From contig JALBYC010000011.1 of assembly GCA_023212645.1 (NCBI GenBank), positions 310,001 through 374,000 of the forward strand: a stretch of DNA of 64,000 bases. The letters run 5' to 3'. The notes below the pieces were generated by a model. The model searched no databases. It was not told the origin of the DNA and saw only the letters and a list, made by a program, of their open reading frames with translations. Positions 49,001 to 57,241 of this stretch are shown here, one piece after another. Position 1 is the stretch's first letter. Every line of letters begins with the position of its first letter. This DNA is from Farysia itapuensis (lineage: Eukaryota; Basidiomycota; Ustilaginomycetes; Ustilaginales; Ustilaginaceae). The translations under genes and the position numbers were made by a program.

Positions 49001-49194
49001 TCCAGCTCTTGTATACGTGAGGAAGAAGAAGAAGATGATGATCCGCTGGTCGAGGCGATGTCGGAGATGGACAGCGCGGCAAAAGCGCTCGAAGGACTGC
49101 TGGGAACCCTTTCGCTCTCCAAATCTTGCCTGGTGCTGCCATTCTGCGCTCCAGAGTCGGCAGCGATCAGCTCGTCCTGCGTATCTGGCGGCAT
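46039..49194 (-). CDS. TRL1: Fungal tRNA ligase (ligase, kinase and cyclic phosphodiesterase)
   Basis: Heals and seals spliced tRNA halves and the HAC1/CIB1-type mRNA of the unfolded protein response. 1051 residues, in fungal order. The adenylyltransferase domain has the nucleotidyl Lys181 in TFKENGCIIF, with RGYDKFFNLDEMPWT before it and GFVIRTH plus WFYKVKFDEPYLMYRDWREL after. The kinase domain has a P-loop near 560 (APIAVPGCGKTILAVAL) and VQSDDF. The cyclic phosphodiesterase domain has HxT motifs HITLVH near 866 and HITIAT near 996. A run of eight Gly (SGGGGGGGGEGF) lies in the phosphodiesterase domain near residue 836. A flexible linker near 400-440 is Lys/Ala-rich. Divergent from the prefoldin gene. 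Confidence 0.93.
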   Translation of the reverse strand: MPPDTQDELIAADSGAQNGSTRQDLESERVPSSPSSAFAALSISDIASTSGSSSSSSSSRIQELEASTALVQALDEARKRPKKLIRSTGHFVQSVNHGQHHLLSWKVAEFAYRKSTSTGAELPTLARGLFTERVQTPAGQPARHRIVVRGYDKFFNLDEMPWTKPASIAAHTTAPYVMTFKENGCIIFVSSLSESQLLVTSKHSLGSIEGTETTHAQMGERWLQRHLSSVGKTTTQLAAELWHRNETAAFELCDDTFEEHVLEYSKERSGLHLHGLNANAVQFKTRSMPEVDTFAANWGFIPTRWIEMQTLSEVQRVTAEIEKTGAWEGEPIEGFVIRTHMPSTPIVHEHVVSPPYQPGQAWFYKVKFDEPYLMYRDWRELTRKMVSQKTTWEKQVHYEPAAAPTSLESMPTPSTQIPSEPLSKAAKKREQKRLNHETAQAASALRLEAQNAGLVPPEMPQPKSKRPETRLFVQWCYDRLYGCAERKVKPQPALFAHLGQNKGIIAMRNAFLQYMRTDDGKAHLAKLGGTAMSHSPDHANALGKDDRLFTKTVLAPIAVPGCGKTILAVALQHLFPSLVGLVQSDDFKSKKGFLASVEKDLRAHATVDDYVLFADKNNHLFQHRDELMDLCTHLSQRPSSDERGGKGKRPPPPRVGRIRTVALAYNLDALPLNTLHRVCATRIEQRGSNHQTLRADASPHSIAGLKSHEQILWRFLEGLQPFASSLGGEGDQGWGDAKFDHVVTLSIANTPRENLDAVLNTLCPMLGWTMPDNARVEAALAHAAAWTVEPKHQQQGKSTQPSGSEAVEEQAPSPRYFGVAVELDMRSLLDGFFASGGGGGGGGEGFDEAQTFYAMVRAAGRLNLRPHITLVHSSNLSSAVRSDDEPSLQPRPTRTQMELADAKWAFCADLVAKNAAAARSTSEREYVFELSLNTLLYERDSLLTFPITAINLGVLPRSSSSSSTATTDPPVIPPETPREKQLSHAFDSLATDWTPHITIATRSNDVRPYRANHVVTTHATNATPSPPTTPPIFALPLPHPITVQGRIFAMS

Positions 49195-49458
49195 GTTTGT
49201 CGAGAGCTGTCAAAAGAAACGCACCCTTCTTCTGACTCCACTTTGTCTCTCGAAAAACAAAAAACCGACAAAATACCGAAAACTTGACATTCCACAGGCT
49301 CACGGCGGGTTTTTTCCGGAAGGCCGGAAGACAACCAACAAAGCAAATCTAACATAGTTTGATCTAACATTCTCAGACGACTTTTTTGTTTCGCGCTCCG
49401 TCACCTCCGAGCTCCGCTGCCTCGCCAATCACTTCCTTGAAGCTTGCTTGCGACCACG
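49195..49458. promoter_or_regulatory. Shared promoter: TRL1 / YKE2
   Basis: 264 bases between divergent ATGs. No gene; no motif identified. Confidence 0.4.
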
Positions 49459-50022
49459 ATGGAGTCCGCGGTGGCAGAGTATCAGAAGCTGCAAGCCTGT
49501 AAGTCGTGAGATTTGTTGGAACTGCAGAGAGGTTGCTGATCTGGATGCTTGCGGATCATGCCAGCGTTTCAGACGGCAGTCGAGGCGAGGCAACAGCTCG
49601 ACTCGCAGCTGCGTGAGAACGAGCAGGTGCAGAAGGAGTTTGCATCCCTCACTCCCAACAATCAGATCTACAAGCTCATCGGGCCCGTGCTCATCAAACA
49701 GGAACAGGTTGAGGCGAAAACAAACGTCGAGAAGCGCATCGACTTTATCCAGGGGGAAATGTACGTGTGCAACAGCTTCTAGAATCTTTCAAAACCGCGC
49801 GCTCTTTCTGACGTCTAAGCTTTACGTCTTTGCAGCGAGAGAGTCGAGGCACAGCTCAAAGACTTGACTGCCAAGAGCGAGAAGAAGAAGCAAGAGGTAA
49901 GACACCAGGCCCAACTTGTCCTGCTGCGCTCTGTTACTAACAACATCTTGGGCGCTGTGCAGATCGTCGCACTACAGACAAAGGCTCAACAAGACGCACA
50001 GCCTCGCTCTATCCCTGCATGA
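49459..50022 (+). CDS. YKE2: Prefoldin subunit 6 (four exons)
   Basis: Beta-type subunit of the hexameric prefoldin chaperone that delivers actin and tubulin to CCT. Exons: 49459-49498, 49565-49760, 49836-49896 and 49963-50022. All introns start GTAAGT, GTACGT or GTAAGA and end CAG; the last has a perfect TACTAAC branch point. The joined protein (about 118 residues) runs MESAVAEYQKLQASFQTAVE, continues ENEQVQKEFASLTPNNQIYK, LIGPVLIKQEQVEAKTNVEK, then RIDFIQGEM and IERVEAQLKDLTAK. This is the long helix, beta hairpin, long helix pattern of yeast Yke2 (114 residues). It is the most intron-dense gene in the window. Confidence 0.9.
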
Positions 50023-50082
50023 CCAACACTGGCACACCAGCACGGGGGGGGCCAATGATAATCTACATGTTACTGGTATACT

Positions 50083-51723
50083 CTAATGTCTGTGCTGGCC
50101 GAGTTCTGGCTGTACTGAGTGGCCGACGTTGGATTGCGATATCTCGTCTTCGGACCCTGAGCTCTGGCTGTCACTGCTCTTGCGCTTTGGAGGCAGTTTC
50201 CAGCCGAGCGTCTTTGCTATGACGCGGTACCTCGAATGTGGAATGGAGAGTATCTTGCCTCCTTCTCCCATTTCGCGGTCCAAGCGATGCTGGTCCTCTG
50301 TCGAGAAATCGCCGAGAATGCCAGCCGGGTCGCTGAGCAAGTGGGCGTCGGTCAGCGCCTTGATGAGGTAGCTGGCAGCCGTGCCCAGCTTGATACCAGA
50401 GGAGAGTGCCACCTCTTCCAGACGCTGGTGCTCATACAGCCACTTGTGTGCTGCACGTTGATGCGCCAACATCACTTTAGTCACCATAATGTCGTCGCTG
50501 TCTTCGCTGTCGTCGACCGCCTTTGTAGCATTCTTTCTGGCGGCAGCAGTAGATGCAGTTGGCTTGACGGGTTCCGTATTCGGCCGGATCTCGCGCAGTG
50601 TCGTCGACATTTCTTTTCTGTGCCGATCAGCATGCTGCCGATCCGTGTGCTCTTTGTACAGATCGTGCGACGACATGCGCAACGCCGTGTCGAGGTCGAT
50701 GGTTTTGGGCTGTGGCTTGTCGAGCAGGATGCCGTTCAGTTGCTCCAGCAGCGGTACTCGGTCGCCGGCGGGCGGGAAGTAGCTGCACAGTTCACGCAGG
50801 ATCTCGAGTCCGGCAAACGTGTCGTTGGCCGCATACTCAATCTGCTCTGCACTGAGGGGGACTGTCTCCCAGTTGCTGGTGCGGACGTCGCCCTTATCGA
50901 GTCGCTGTCCCAAGTAGATGCGCGAAAGGTTGCGCAGGCTGATGAGCGTACTCGTCGTGGCCCATCTAGCCGGTTGCGCCAGCTTGGCGACAGTGCTCAG
51001 CTCGACAATGTTGCGCGTGCGAATGCCGAAATCCGTCTGCAACTTGAGCGCGTCGTTGCGGATGGCGACGCCGGTCTTGATGACGGCTGGATCATGCAGT
51101 ACGCGAAGCAAGGTCGGGGGTAGTTTGGGCATGGCCGAGATGTGCAGGATGAGGATGAGGGAGCTGCTACAGATTTGTAGGAGAGCTGTGGGATGCGTGC
51201 GACGTGTTGTGGGGGAGAAGCTCCACTCGAGGTCGAGGCCGAGGGGACCAGGTCCAAGACAGGCGAGGAGCTCATCGGCTTCGTCTGCATTGGTCGTGTA
51301 CGCCAGAGCTGGAGGCGCGAGTCGCGCGCCCGCTTTTCCCACCGCTGTCCGCGGTACAGCATCATCCAAAACATCCTCGCAGCGGCGGGGCTCGACAAAG
51401 CGCGTGCCAGACTCGACCTTGGGACCCGCTGGAGTTCTGTGCGAGTACGAGGCAAGACCTTGCTCGAGCTCTTGCATTTCCAGATCGCGTTCGCGTTTGC
51501 GCGCCGTCGATGCATAGCTCCGCGCCGTGCGTGGTCTGCCGCGTGAACCCGGTGGCGCACAAGCCCGCGCAAGTTGTGTCGATGCCCACGTCTTGGGCTC
51601 CTTAGCGCGTGGAGGCATCACGGTGAGCGTCCGTATTGCCGTACTTGTTGCACAGGGCAAAAGGTGGCGAGTAGCGATGCCTAAAATGTGTCTGCGAAAG
51701 GTTCGATAGACAGTGATAGACAT
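50083..51723 (-). CDS. DEDDy 3'-5' exonuclease (WRN-exonuclease/Rrp6-like)
   Basis: 546 residues from ATG 51723. Exonuclease motif I is GPLGLDLEWSF (Asp164, Glu166), motif II KTGVAIRNDALKLQTDFG, motif III EQIEYAANDTFAGLEIL, giving the DEDD-Tyr set. A C-terminal helical region (HQRAAHKWLYEHQRLEEVAL) may be a winged or HRDC-like module, and the protein ends in a Ser/acidic tail. Three ATGs are possible: 51843 (weak context), 51723 (used; gives a basic, hydroxylated, acid-poor N-terminus that could target mitochondria) and 51618 (MPPRAKEPKTW, cytosolic or nuclear). Substrate may be DNA or RNA. Convergent with YKE2, 60 bp apart. Confidence 0.78.
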   Translation of the reverse strand: MSITVYRTFRRHILGIATRHLLPCATSTAIRTLTVMPPRAKEPKTWASTQLARACAPPGSRGRPRTARSYASTARKRERDLEMQELEQGLASYSHRTPAGPKVESGTRFVEPRRCEDVLDDAVPRTAVGKAGARLAPPALAYTTNADEADELLACLGPGPLGLDLEWSFSPTTRRTHPTALLQICSSSLILILHISAMPKLPPTLLRVLHDPAVIKTGVAIRNDALKLQTDFGIRTRNIVELSTVAKLAQPARWATTSTLISLRNLSRIYLGQRLDKGDVRTSNWETVPLSAEQIEYAANDTFAGLEILRELCSYFPPAGDRVPLLEQLNGILLDKPQPKTIDLDTALRMSSHDLYKEHTDRQHADRHRKEMSTTLREIRPNTEPVKPTASTAAARKNATKAVDDSEDSDDIMVTKVMLAHQRAAHKWLYEHQRLEEVALSSGIKLGTAASYLIKALTDAHLLSDPAGILGDFSTEDQHRLDREMGEGGKILSIPHSRYRVIAKTLGWKLPPKRKSSDSQSSGSEDEISQSNVGHSVQPELGQHRH

Positions 51724-52108
51724 AGCTTGCAGCCCGTGCCTTACCGTCTCCGACCGATACAAGTGAACATTCTGATGAGAAGACGAGGGAGAGAGGATGA
51801 AAGTGTTGATCAGACCGCAACATTGCGTCCAAAAAATATTCATTTACACCGCCGATTCACACAACGCGACGCGGGACAGATGCCATAATGTGATGGAATT
51901 GATGGAGCCTGCACAAGCGCAGGTGGTATTGTACAAAGACATATATGTGTGTGTGTGTGATTACGCCGCCGTTTCCTGAATCCCATGGCCTGCGTCAGTG
52001 TACAGGTAAGCGGGGGAGTACGACGGGGGTAGCTCGAAAAGCACTTGTTTTCGGCCCAGGGGAATTGGAGCTGTAGCTCGCTCCTTTTTGGGGGGACAAA
52101 GAGCGGAT
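51724..52108. other. Intergenic: exonuclease promoter and RPS22 3' UTR
   Basis: 385 bases with both neighbours on the minus strand. An alternating TG run sits at 51945-51959. No gene seen. Confidence 0.4.
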
Positions 52109-52809
52109 TTAGTAGAAGAAGCCGAGGATCTTGCCGGCAACGTGCTTGCGACGGGCCTCTTCGTGGTCCATGATACCGGACGAGGTGGTGAGCACGACGT
52201 AACCGAACGAACGGGCGGGGAGCAGCTGCTGCACCCAGTTCTCAATCTGGCCGAGCTGGACGTTGAAGCGGGGCGAGATGACACCACACTTGTTGATGCG
52301 TCCGTTGAGCTGGACGACAACCTTGCCAGATCGGTGGTCATCGACTTCCTCGAACTCTCCAATGTAGCCTAGAATCAATAGACGTGTCAGTATGTGTGAC
52401 CGATGCTAAGGCAAAAGAAGGGGGGACAAGAATGTGGCACGCCGTATATTTGCGCAAACGAGGTGGGGCATAGGCCTCTCCACGCGGTAAGCATGGCAAT
52501 TGCACGGTTGGTATCCCGGAGTCTTAAAGATGAACGCTGGTATGATGCCAGGTGCCCATTAGTTATAACCCCGGGAGGGCGGGAGAGAGTGGTAGGCTGA
52601 GCTACTTACCGTGTTTCTGCATGACGGAAAGGAACTTGATGACAACCTTGGACGAAGGTCGGATCAGAACCTGGCGCTTGCCCTTGCGCTCGGCGTTGAC
52701 AATGCTGTTGAGGGCGTCGTTCTGCGATGCAACATATCTGGCGTGAGTACGCTTGATAAAGTGAACCACCTCGACAAAAATCACTTACAAGAACGGAAAT
52801 GCGAACCAT
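52109..52809 (-). CDS. RPS22: 40S ribosomal protein uS8 (RPS22/S15a), three exons
   Basis: Exons: 52789-52809 (MVRISVL only), 52610-52721 and 52109-52368. Donors are GTAAGT and acceptors CGCAG and TCTAG. The spliced protein is exactly 130 residues, the universal length of this family, and runs [20 protein letters not shown], then [60 protein letters not shown] and ends [12 protein letters not shown]. It binds central 18S rRNA. I looked for C/D-box signals in the 241 nt second intron and found none. It is divergent from RPS17 across 462 bp. Confidence 0.96.
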
Positions 52810-53271
52810 GCTGGGCGATTATATGGGCGATCTACTGGGCAGGTACAGGTGAGAGGTAGTTAGCGAAACCTGTTCTGCGCCAGATGTGTGTTGAAGGACG
52901 ACCAGGCGGCACGACTGCCCGTGCGACATGCTGCGAGATTTGCCGGATCAGAACCAGCATGTAACCGTTGTGCTAGTCTGCTGCCATAGTCGCCCTCCTT
53001 GCTGCTGTCTTACTAACCTTTCGTTGGTGGATGAAGCAAGAGGGGGAAGAGATTCGTCTACGTTGGACGTGCCAAAGCGGCCAATTTCTTCTGCGACCCT
53101 AACATTCCGAGCCTGTCGCAATAAATTGGTCACGTGTTGCTGAAGTGCGGGAGTTGTCGTGTTCGGCCGAAGAAATCTCAGCGGAGCCGCGTTTAAGAAT
53201 TCGCGGCACTCCAACACAGTACAGTCAACCGCCGCAAGCCCTTCCACACATCTCTCACATACACATTCAAG
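52810..53271. promoter_or_regulatory. Divergent ribosomal promoter RPS22 / RPS17 with CACGTG
   Basis: 462 bases between the two ATGs. A CACGTG hexamer is at 53131-53136 (TTGGTCACGTGTTGC). The region next to RPS17 (53215-53270) is rich in C and A, as in its leader. Confidence 0.5.
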
Positions 53272-53967
53272 ATGGTAAGTCATTGGCATACAGCATCAGC
53301 GCATGGCACACAGACGCAGCAAAATCATCACGCGCATCAGCCGGATCAGCATTCGCGACAGCATCAGCACGACGTGCACAGCCAAAGTGTAGCGTCAGCA
53401 ACATGCCGCTATTGACTGCATAGAAACCAACATCAGCTATTCATAATCTCTGTGCATTCCGTCAAGTTGCCATGCGCTGATGGATTCGTCCGTTGTCGTG
53501 CATTACTGACCGTTCGCTGTTACACCTCACAGGGTCGAGTTCGTACCAAGACCACCAAGCGAGCCTCGCGCGTGCTCATTGAGAAGTACTACCCCCGTCT
53601 CTCGGCGGTCGACTTCCACCAGAACAAGAAGGTGATCGACGAGGTCGCCATCGTTCCCTCCAAGCGTCTGCGCAACAAGATTGCTGGTTTCACTACGCAC
53701 TTGATGAAGCGCATTCAGCGCGGCCCCGTTCGCGGCATCTCCTTCAAGCTGCAGGAGGAGGAGCGTGAGCGCAAGGACCAGTACGTCCCCGACGTCTCGG
53801 CCCTCGACACCTCGGCTGCCGGAGGCCTCGAGGTCGACCCAGACACCAAGGAGATGCTCCGCTCCGTCGGCTTCGACTCGCTTCCCGTCCAGGTCTCGGC
53901 ACCCGTCACTGCCTTCCAGGCCCCCGAGCGCCGCGGCCGCAACGTCCCCGGTGCCGGCCGACGATAA
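53272..53967 (+). CDS. RPS17: 40S ribosomal protein eS17 (RPS17), ATG-only first exon
   Basis: Exon 1 is just ATG (53272-53274), directly followed by GTAAGT; the 258 nt intron ends CCTCACAG at 53532, and exon 2 is 53533-53967. The protein runs [20 protein letters not shown], then [60 protein letters not shown] and the acidic-to-basic tail of eS17. About 145 residues against 136 in yeast, the excess being in the C-terminal Ala/Gly/Arg tail. The yeast gene also has its intron immediately after the ATG. I see no C/D-box snoRNA in the intron. Confidence 0.95.
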
Positions 53968-54206
53968 GCGGAATCATACCGCTCTTCCTTTCACCTCACA
54001 TTACACCCTTTACTGCCATCGACGCACCTGCTTCCATTGGCTATCTTCTCGCTCTCTCACACGGCATCTTGTATAGCACCTACACAAAATACAACGAATC
54101 TTGGTCGCAAGGTACCAGATTCACATTCAGCTCCTATGTTTGCCTGATGAATGTGGAATGAGTTGTCAGGCGTGCGGAGTTCAGACGACGGTGGGTTCTC
54201 CCGAGC
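53968..54206. other. Intergenic between RPS17 and the GH8 gene
   Basis: 239 bases holding the RPS17 3' UTR and the presumed GH8 promoter. No element identified. Confidence 0.4.
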
Positions 54207-55325
54207 ATGCTGCTGGGTTTGGGGGGACTGGGCACGTGCGTTGTTTGGACCACCATATTGAGAGAGGCTACGATGGAAGCCAAGTATCAAGCCTGGCGGA
54301 CTCAGTTCCTGCGCAGCTGTGCTGAGGGGCTGTACTGCTGGTACAACGGCAAGGGGGAGCATGGCGATGCTGTGACGTGTAGCGAGGCGCATGGCTATGC
54401 AATGCTCATCTCTGTGCTGCAGCGCAATCAGGCCGATTTCGATGGTCTGTTTCGCTTCTACCAGCGCTTCAAGAATGACAAAGGCCTCATGTGCTGGCAG
54501 GTACGCCAGCGGGGGGAGGAGTGCTATGTCGCCGAAGACGGTCAGACGTCAGCCACGGACGGAGACATTGACATCGCCTCGGCTCTGTACCAAGCTAGCA
54601 AAGTATTTGCGCCAGGTACGGCATACCTCGACGAGGCGAACGCATTAACGACCCAGATCATGGCATACACTATCCACCCCCATCTCAAGACACCGACTTT
54701 GGGTGACTGGGTCAATCAGGACTCGCCCGAGGGTGTGCGGCTGTACAATGCCACGCGCTCCTCTGACTTTATCCTCTCGGCATTTTTGCTCTTCAGCCGC
54801 GCACATTGCGATGCTGCCCAGCGCCATCAGTGGTATCAAGTGCTCGAGGCGACAAAACAGGTTGCGCTCCGTTGCGCCGTCTCTGGCTTTCTGCCTGATT
54901 TTCTCGAGTTTGATGGCTCAGCATGGCGCCCGGCAGACGGCAAGCTTCTCGAAGGCCCTGAAGATGGCAACGTCAGCTGGAACGCTTGTCGCACACCCTG
55001 GCGTCTGGCTCATTACCTCGCTGTCTCCAACGATCACGCCATGGTCTCTCTCCTTCAACAAGCACATCACGCTGTCCGAAACAATCCGGCCTATAATTTC
55101 CCTGACATCCCAGCAGGCATCCACCTCGCCCGCCAAACGGCCCTGGTGGATTACACAGACAAGGCATTCATCGCGCCTATTGGCTATCTCTGCCACGTTC
55201 TCGGCGACACACACGGCCAGCAACAGTGCGTGCACGCTCTCAGCGAGCAGCCTTCGACCTACTTTGGCGACACAATCGACATCCTCATTGCCCAGCAGGC
55301 CACGCATGTCCATACCTGGTTGTAG
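54207..55325 (+). CDS. Glycoside hydrolase family 8 protein (bacterial-type)
   Basis: 372 residues, intronless. The GH8 general-acid motif is TCSEAHGYAMLISVL with Glu60; the second signature is SATDGDIDIASALYQ with Asp118 and Asp120. The NGKGEHGDAVTCSEAHGYAM region and WQVRQRGEECYVAEDGQTSA precede them in the normal order, and the late RTPWRLAHYLAV block is present. In the usual Tyr-Asp-Ala-x-Arg motif the Asp is Asn259 here (SWNACRTPWR). GH8 enzymes are inverting endo-acting hydrolases of cellulose, lichenan, chitosan or xylan oligomers, overwhelmingly known from bacteria. The first 18 residues are mildly hydrophobic (MLLGLGGLGTCVVW), a weak signal at best; another ATG is at 54273. It sits among ribosomal protein genes. 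Transfer from bacteria is an inference. Confidence 0.85.
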   Translation: MLLGLGGLGTCVVWTTILREATMEAKYQAWRTQFLRSCAEGLYCWYNGKGEHGDAVTCSEAHGYAMLISVLQRNQADFDGLFRFYQRFKNDKGLMCWQVRQRGEECYVAEDGQTSATDGDIDIASALYQASKVFAPGTAYLDEANALTTQIMAYTIHPHLKTPTLGDWVNQDSPEGVRLYNATRSSDFILSAFLLFSRAHCDAAQRHQWYQVLEATKQVALRCAVSGFLPDFLEFDGSAWRPADGKLLEGPEDGNVSWNACRTPWRLAHYLAVSNDHAMVSLLQQAHHAVRNNPAYNFPDIPAGIHLARQTALVDYTDKAFIAPIGYLCHVLGDTHGQQQCVHALSEQPSTYFGDTIDILIAQQATHVHTWL

Positions 55326-55453
55326 CGAAAATTCAAATTTTTGTCGTCTTCGGGTGGTGATGCATGGTACATGGTGATGAGAGAGCCGACGGACAGACCC
55401 AGACGAAAGCCGTGTTGTCGGAGAGAGAGAGGGATGGAGATGCTGCGGAACGT

Positions 55454-55936
55454 TTATGCGGAAGAAGCCTTGGCCTTCTTGACAGCAGGCGAAAGAGTGT
55501 TGCGGCGCTGCTTCTTGAGGAGCATAACGTTGAAACGGTCAAAGTCCGAGGTCGCACGACGGGTCTGAACGGCGGCACGCTTCTTGGCCCAGCCAGAGGC
55601 AGTCCACTTCTCAACGGTGCCGGCCTTGTCGAAGAACTTCTTGACTACGGGGGTGCTGGCTGCGCGGGGAAGGCCGGGCACGGTCAGCTTCGTGAGCGTC
55701 AAGTGCTTGTAAGGGTAAGGCTGGCGCGAGACACCTGTCGTGGGTCCGTCAATGATGGCCTACCATAGCAAGACATTAGGTCAGTGTTTTGTCATAGGAT
55801 CGAACTGGCACGGATCCAAACTTACTCTGTTGTGGTCGATGATCTCGACAATGACGGCGAGCTTTCCGGAGGATGGGCCGTCCTCCAGAAGGACAACGCG
55901 TCCAACTTCAACGAATCTGGAGAAGCTAACAGGCAT
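55454..55936 (-). CDS. RPL14: 60S ribosomal protein eL14 (RPL14), two exons
   Basis: Exon 1 is 55826-55936 ([20 protein letters not shown], then [17 protein letters not shown]) and exon 2 is 55454-55759 ([20 protein letters not shown], then [20 protein letters not shown]). The 66 nt intron starts GTAAGT and ends GGTAG. The spliced protein is 138 residues, the same as the yeast protein, and ends in a basic tail KKAKASSA. The KOW-like N-terminal barrel and the [20 protein letters not shown] helix are typical. Convergent with GH8 (128 bp) and divergent from RPL42. Confidence 0.95.
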
Positions 55937-56621
55937 GATCGCAAAGTCTTGGGTGGTGTGATGGTGATCTCAGAAAAGTTGGAGTGTCAAGCAAAGAAGA
56001 AGCCAATTCACGCTCGCAGCGCTGTTAGGTTTCCATGTCTGAAAATTACAGTTGTTTGACGCAAATCACGTGCATGAAGTTCTGTATGCACAGGCCTAAC
56101 ATGACCATGTACGAGTGTTCCAATTATGCGATTTCACACCTTCAACATGGTGGCACGTCTTTGAGGCCTAGCTTGCAAGATGCTCAGATGCTTGTTTGAG
56201 CCCTTTGGGCGATACCACGAGATTGTATGCCCGGTTCTGTCAGCCTTGTTCGGCGAGAATGTAGCTACGAATCTGACAAAGATAAATGTTGAGGGCAACA
56301 GATGTTAGGTTCACGTGATTATTCGAGCTCGCACGTGATCTGACCTGAAGAATTAGCAAAACGTAGGCAGTGAGTCGCAGCTACTTCATCTCGTTGAACC
56401 GTCCTTCTCACCAAGCAACACCAAAGACTGTATTGTAAGTATCTCGTCGACATTATTGGCACGCAGCACGGTACGACGAACGAGGGTAGCATCCCGCATC
56501 ACCTGTTCACTGCCTCGTTTCGCCAAGCTCAGCCGCGCCAAACTGCTTTTCGATAAAACATCAATTACCTTAAAAGCAACCGATTCTGACCGCTGCATCT
56601 CGACGCATACACTACAGCATC
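55937..56621. promoter_or_regulatory. Divergent ribosomal promoter RPL14 / RPL42 with three CACGTG
   Basis: 685 bases between divergent ATGs. CACGTG occurs at 56067-56072, 56312-56317 and 56332-56337; the last two are 14 bases apart and both read CACGTGAT. This density is much above the chance rate of one per about 4 kb. Cbf1-type bHLH factors bind this hexamer and control ribosomal genes in some fungi. No gene seen. Confidence 0.5.
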
Positions 56622-57032
56622 ATGGTGAATGTGCCCAAGACACGTCGCACGTACTGCAAGGGCAAGCCCTGCAAGAAGCACACGTAAGTACCACAGACAA
56701 GCGATGCCAGGCAGGCCGCAGTTGCATTTACATGCGCGAGCAGAACAGCATGCTAACATTCCCCCCCTGACAGTCCCCACAAGATCACGCAGTACAAGAC
56801 AGGCAAGGCCTCTCTGTACGCCCAGGGAAAGCGTCGTTACGACCGAAAGCAGTCCGGTTACGGTGGTCAGACCAAGCCCGTTTTCCACAAGAAGGCCAAG
56901 ACGACCAAGAAGGTTGTCCTGCGTCTCGAGTGCACGGCATGCAAGTACCGCTCGCACGTTGCCCTGAAGCGTTGCAAGCACTTTGAGCTCGGTGGTGACA
57001 AGAAGCAGAAGAACGCCGCTCTTGTCTTCTAA
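56622..57032 (+). CDS. RPL42: 60S ribosomal protein eL42 (RPL42/L36a), two exons
   Basis: Exon 1 is 56622-56683 and exon 2 is 56774-57032; the 90 nt intron has GTAAGT and CCTGACAG. The spliced product is 106 residues, identical in length to yeast: [20 protein letters not shown], then [20 protein letters not shown] and [18 protein letters not shown]. The zinc ribbon has Cys12 and Cys17 and a second pair in LECTACKYR. Residue 56 is Pro (QTKPVF), the form associated with cycloheximide sensitivity. The protein lines the E-site of the 60S subunit. Confidence 0.96.
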
Positions 57033-57114
57033 AGCGTCCTATCCCACATCGCATATCAAAAGCCGCCAACGTCGGTTTCACCGCCCACCTCATCTGTACT
57101 TGATACTTCCAGTC

Positions 57115-57135
57115 CACACACACACACACACACAC
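57115..57135. repeat. CA dinucleotide run in RPL42 3' region
   Basis: About ten CA units in the convergent gap between RPL42 and ZUO1. Simple microsatellite. Confidence 0.8.
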
Positions 57136-57241
57136 CCCAGCAAGCTATTTTCTGCAACAAATCAGGCAACTCTATGATGTGTATTGATTGAACGCGGTGA
57201 TTGGGGGGTAACCAAACGTCTAAGTGACAGCAGAGCATAGT

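Noticed and set aside
52369..52609. Possible snoRNA in the RPS22 and RPS17 introns
   Set aside because: Yeast RPS22B hosts one, so I looked for C box RTGATGA with D box CTGA at proper spacing on the sense strand of both introns and found none; H/ACA types cannot be excluded by eye.
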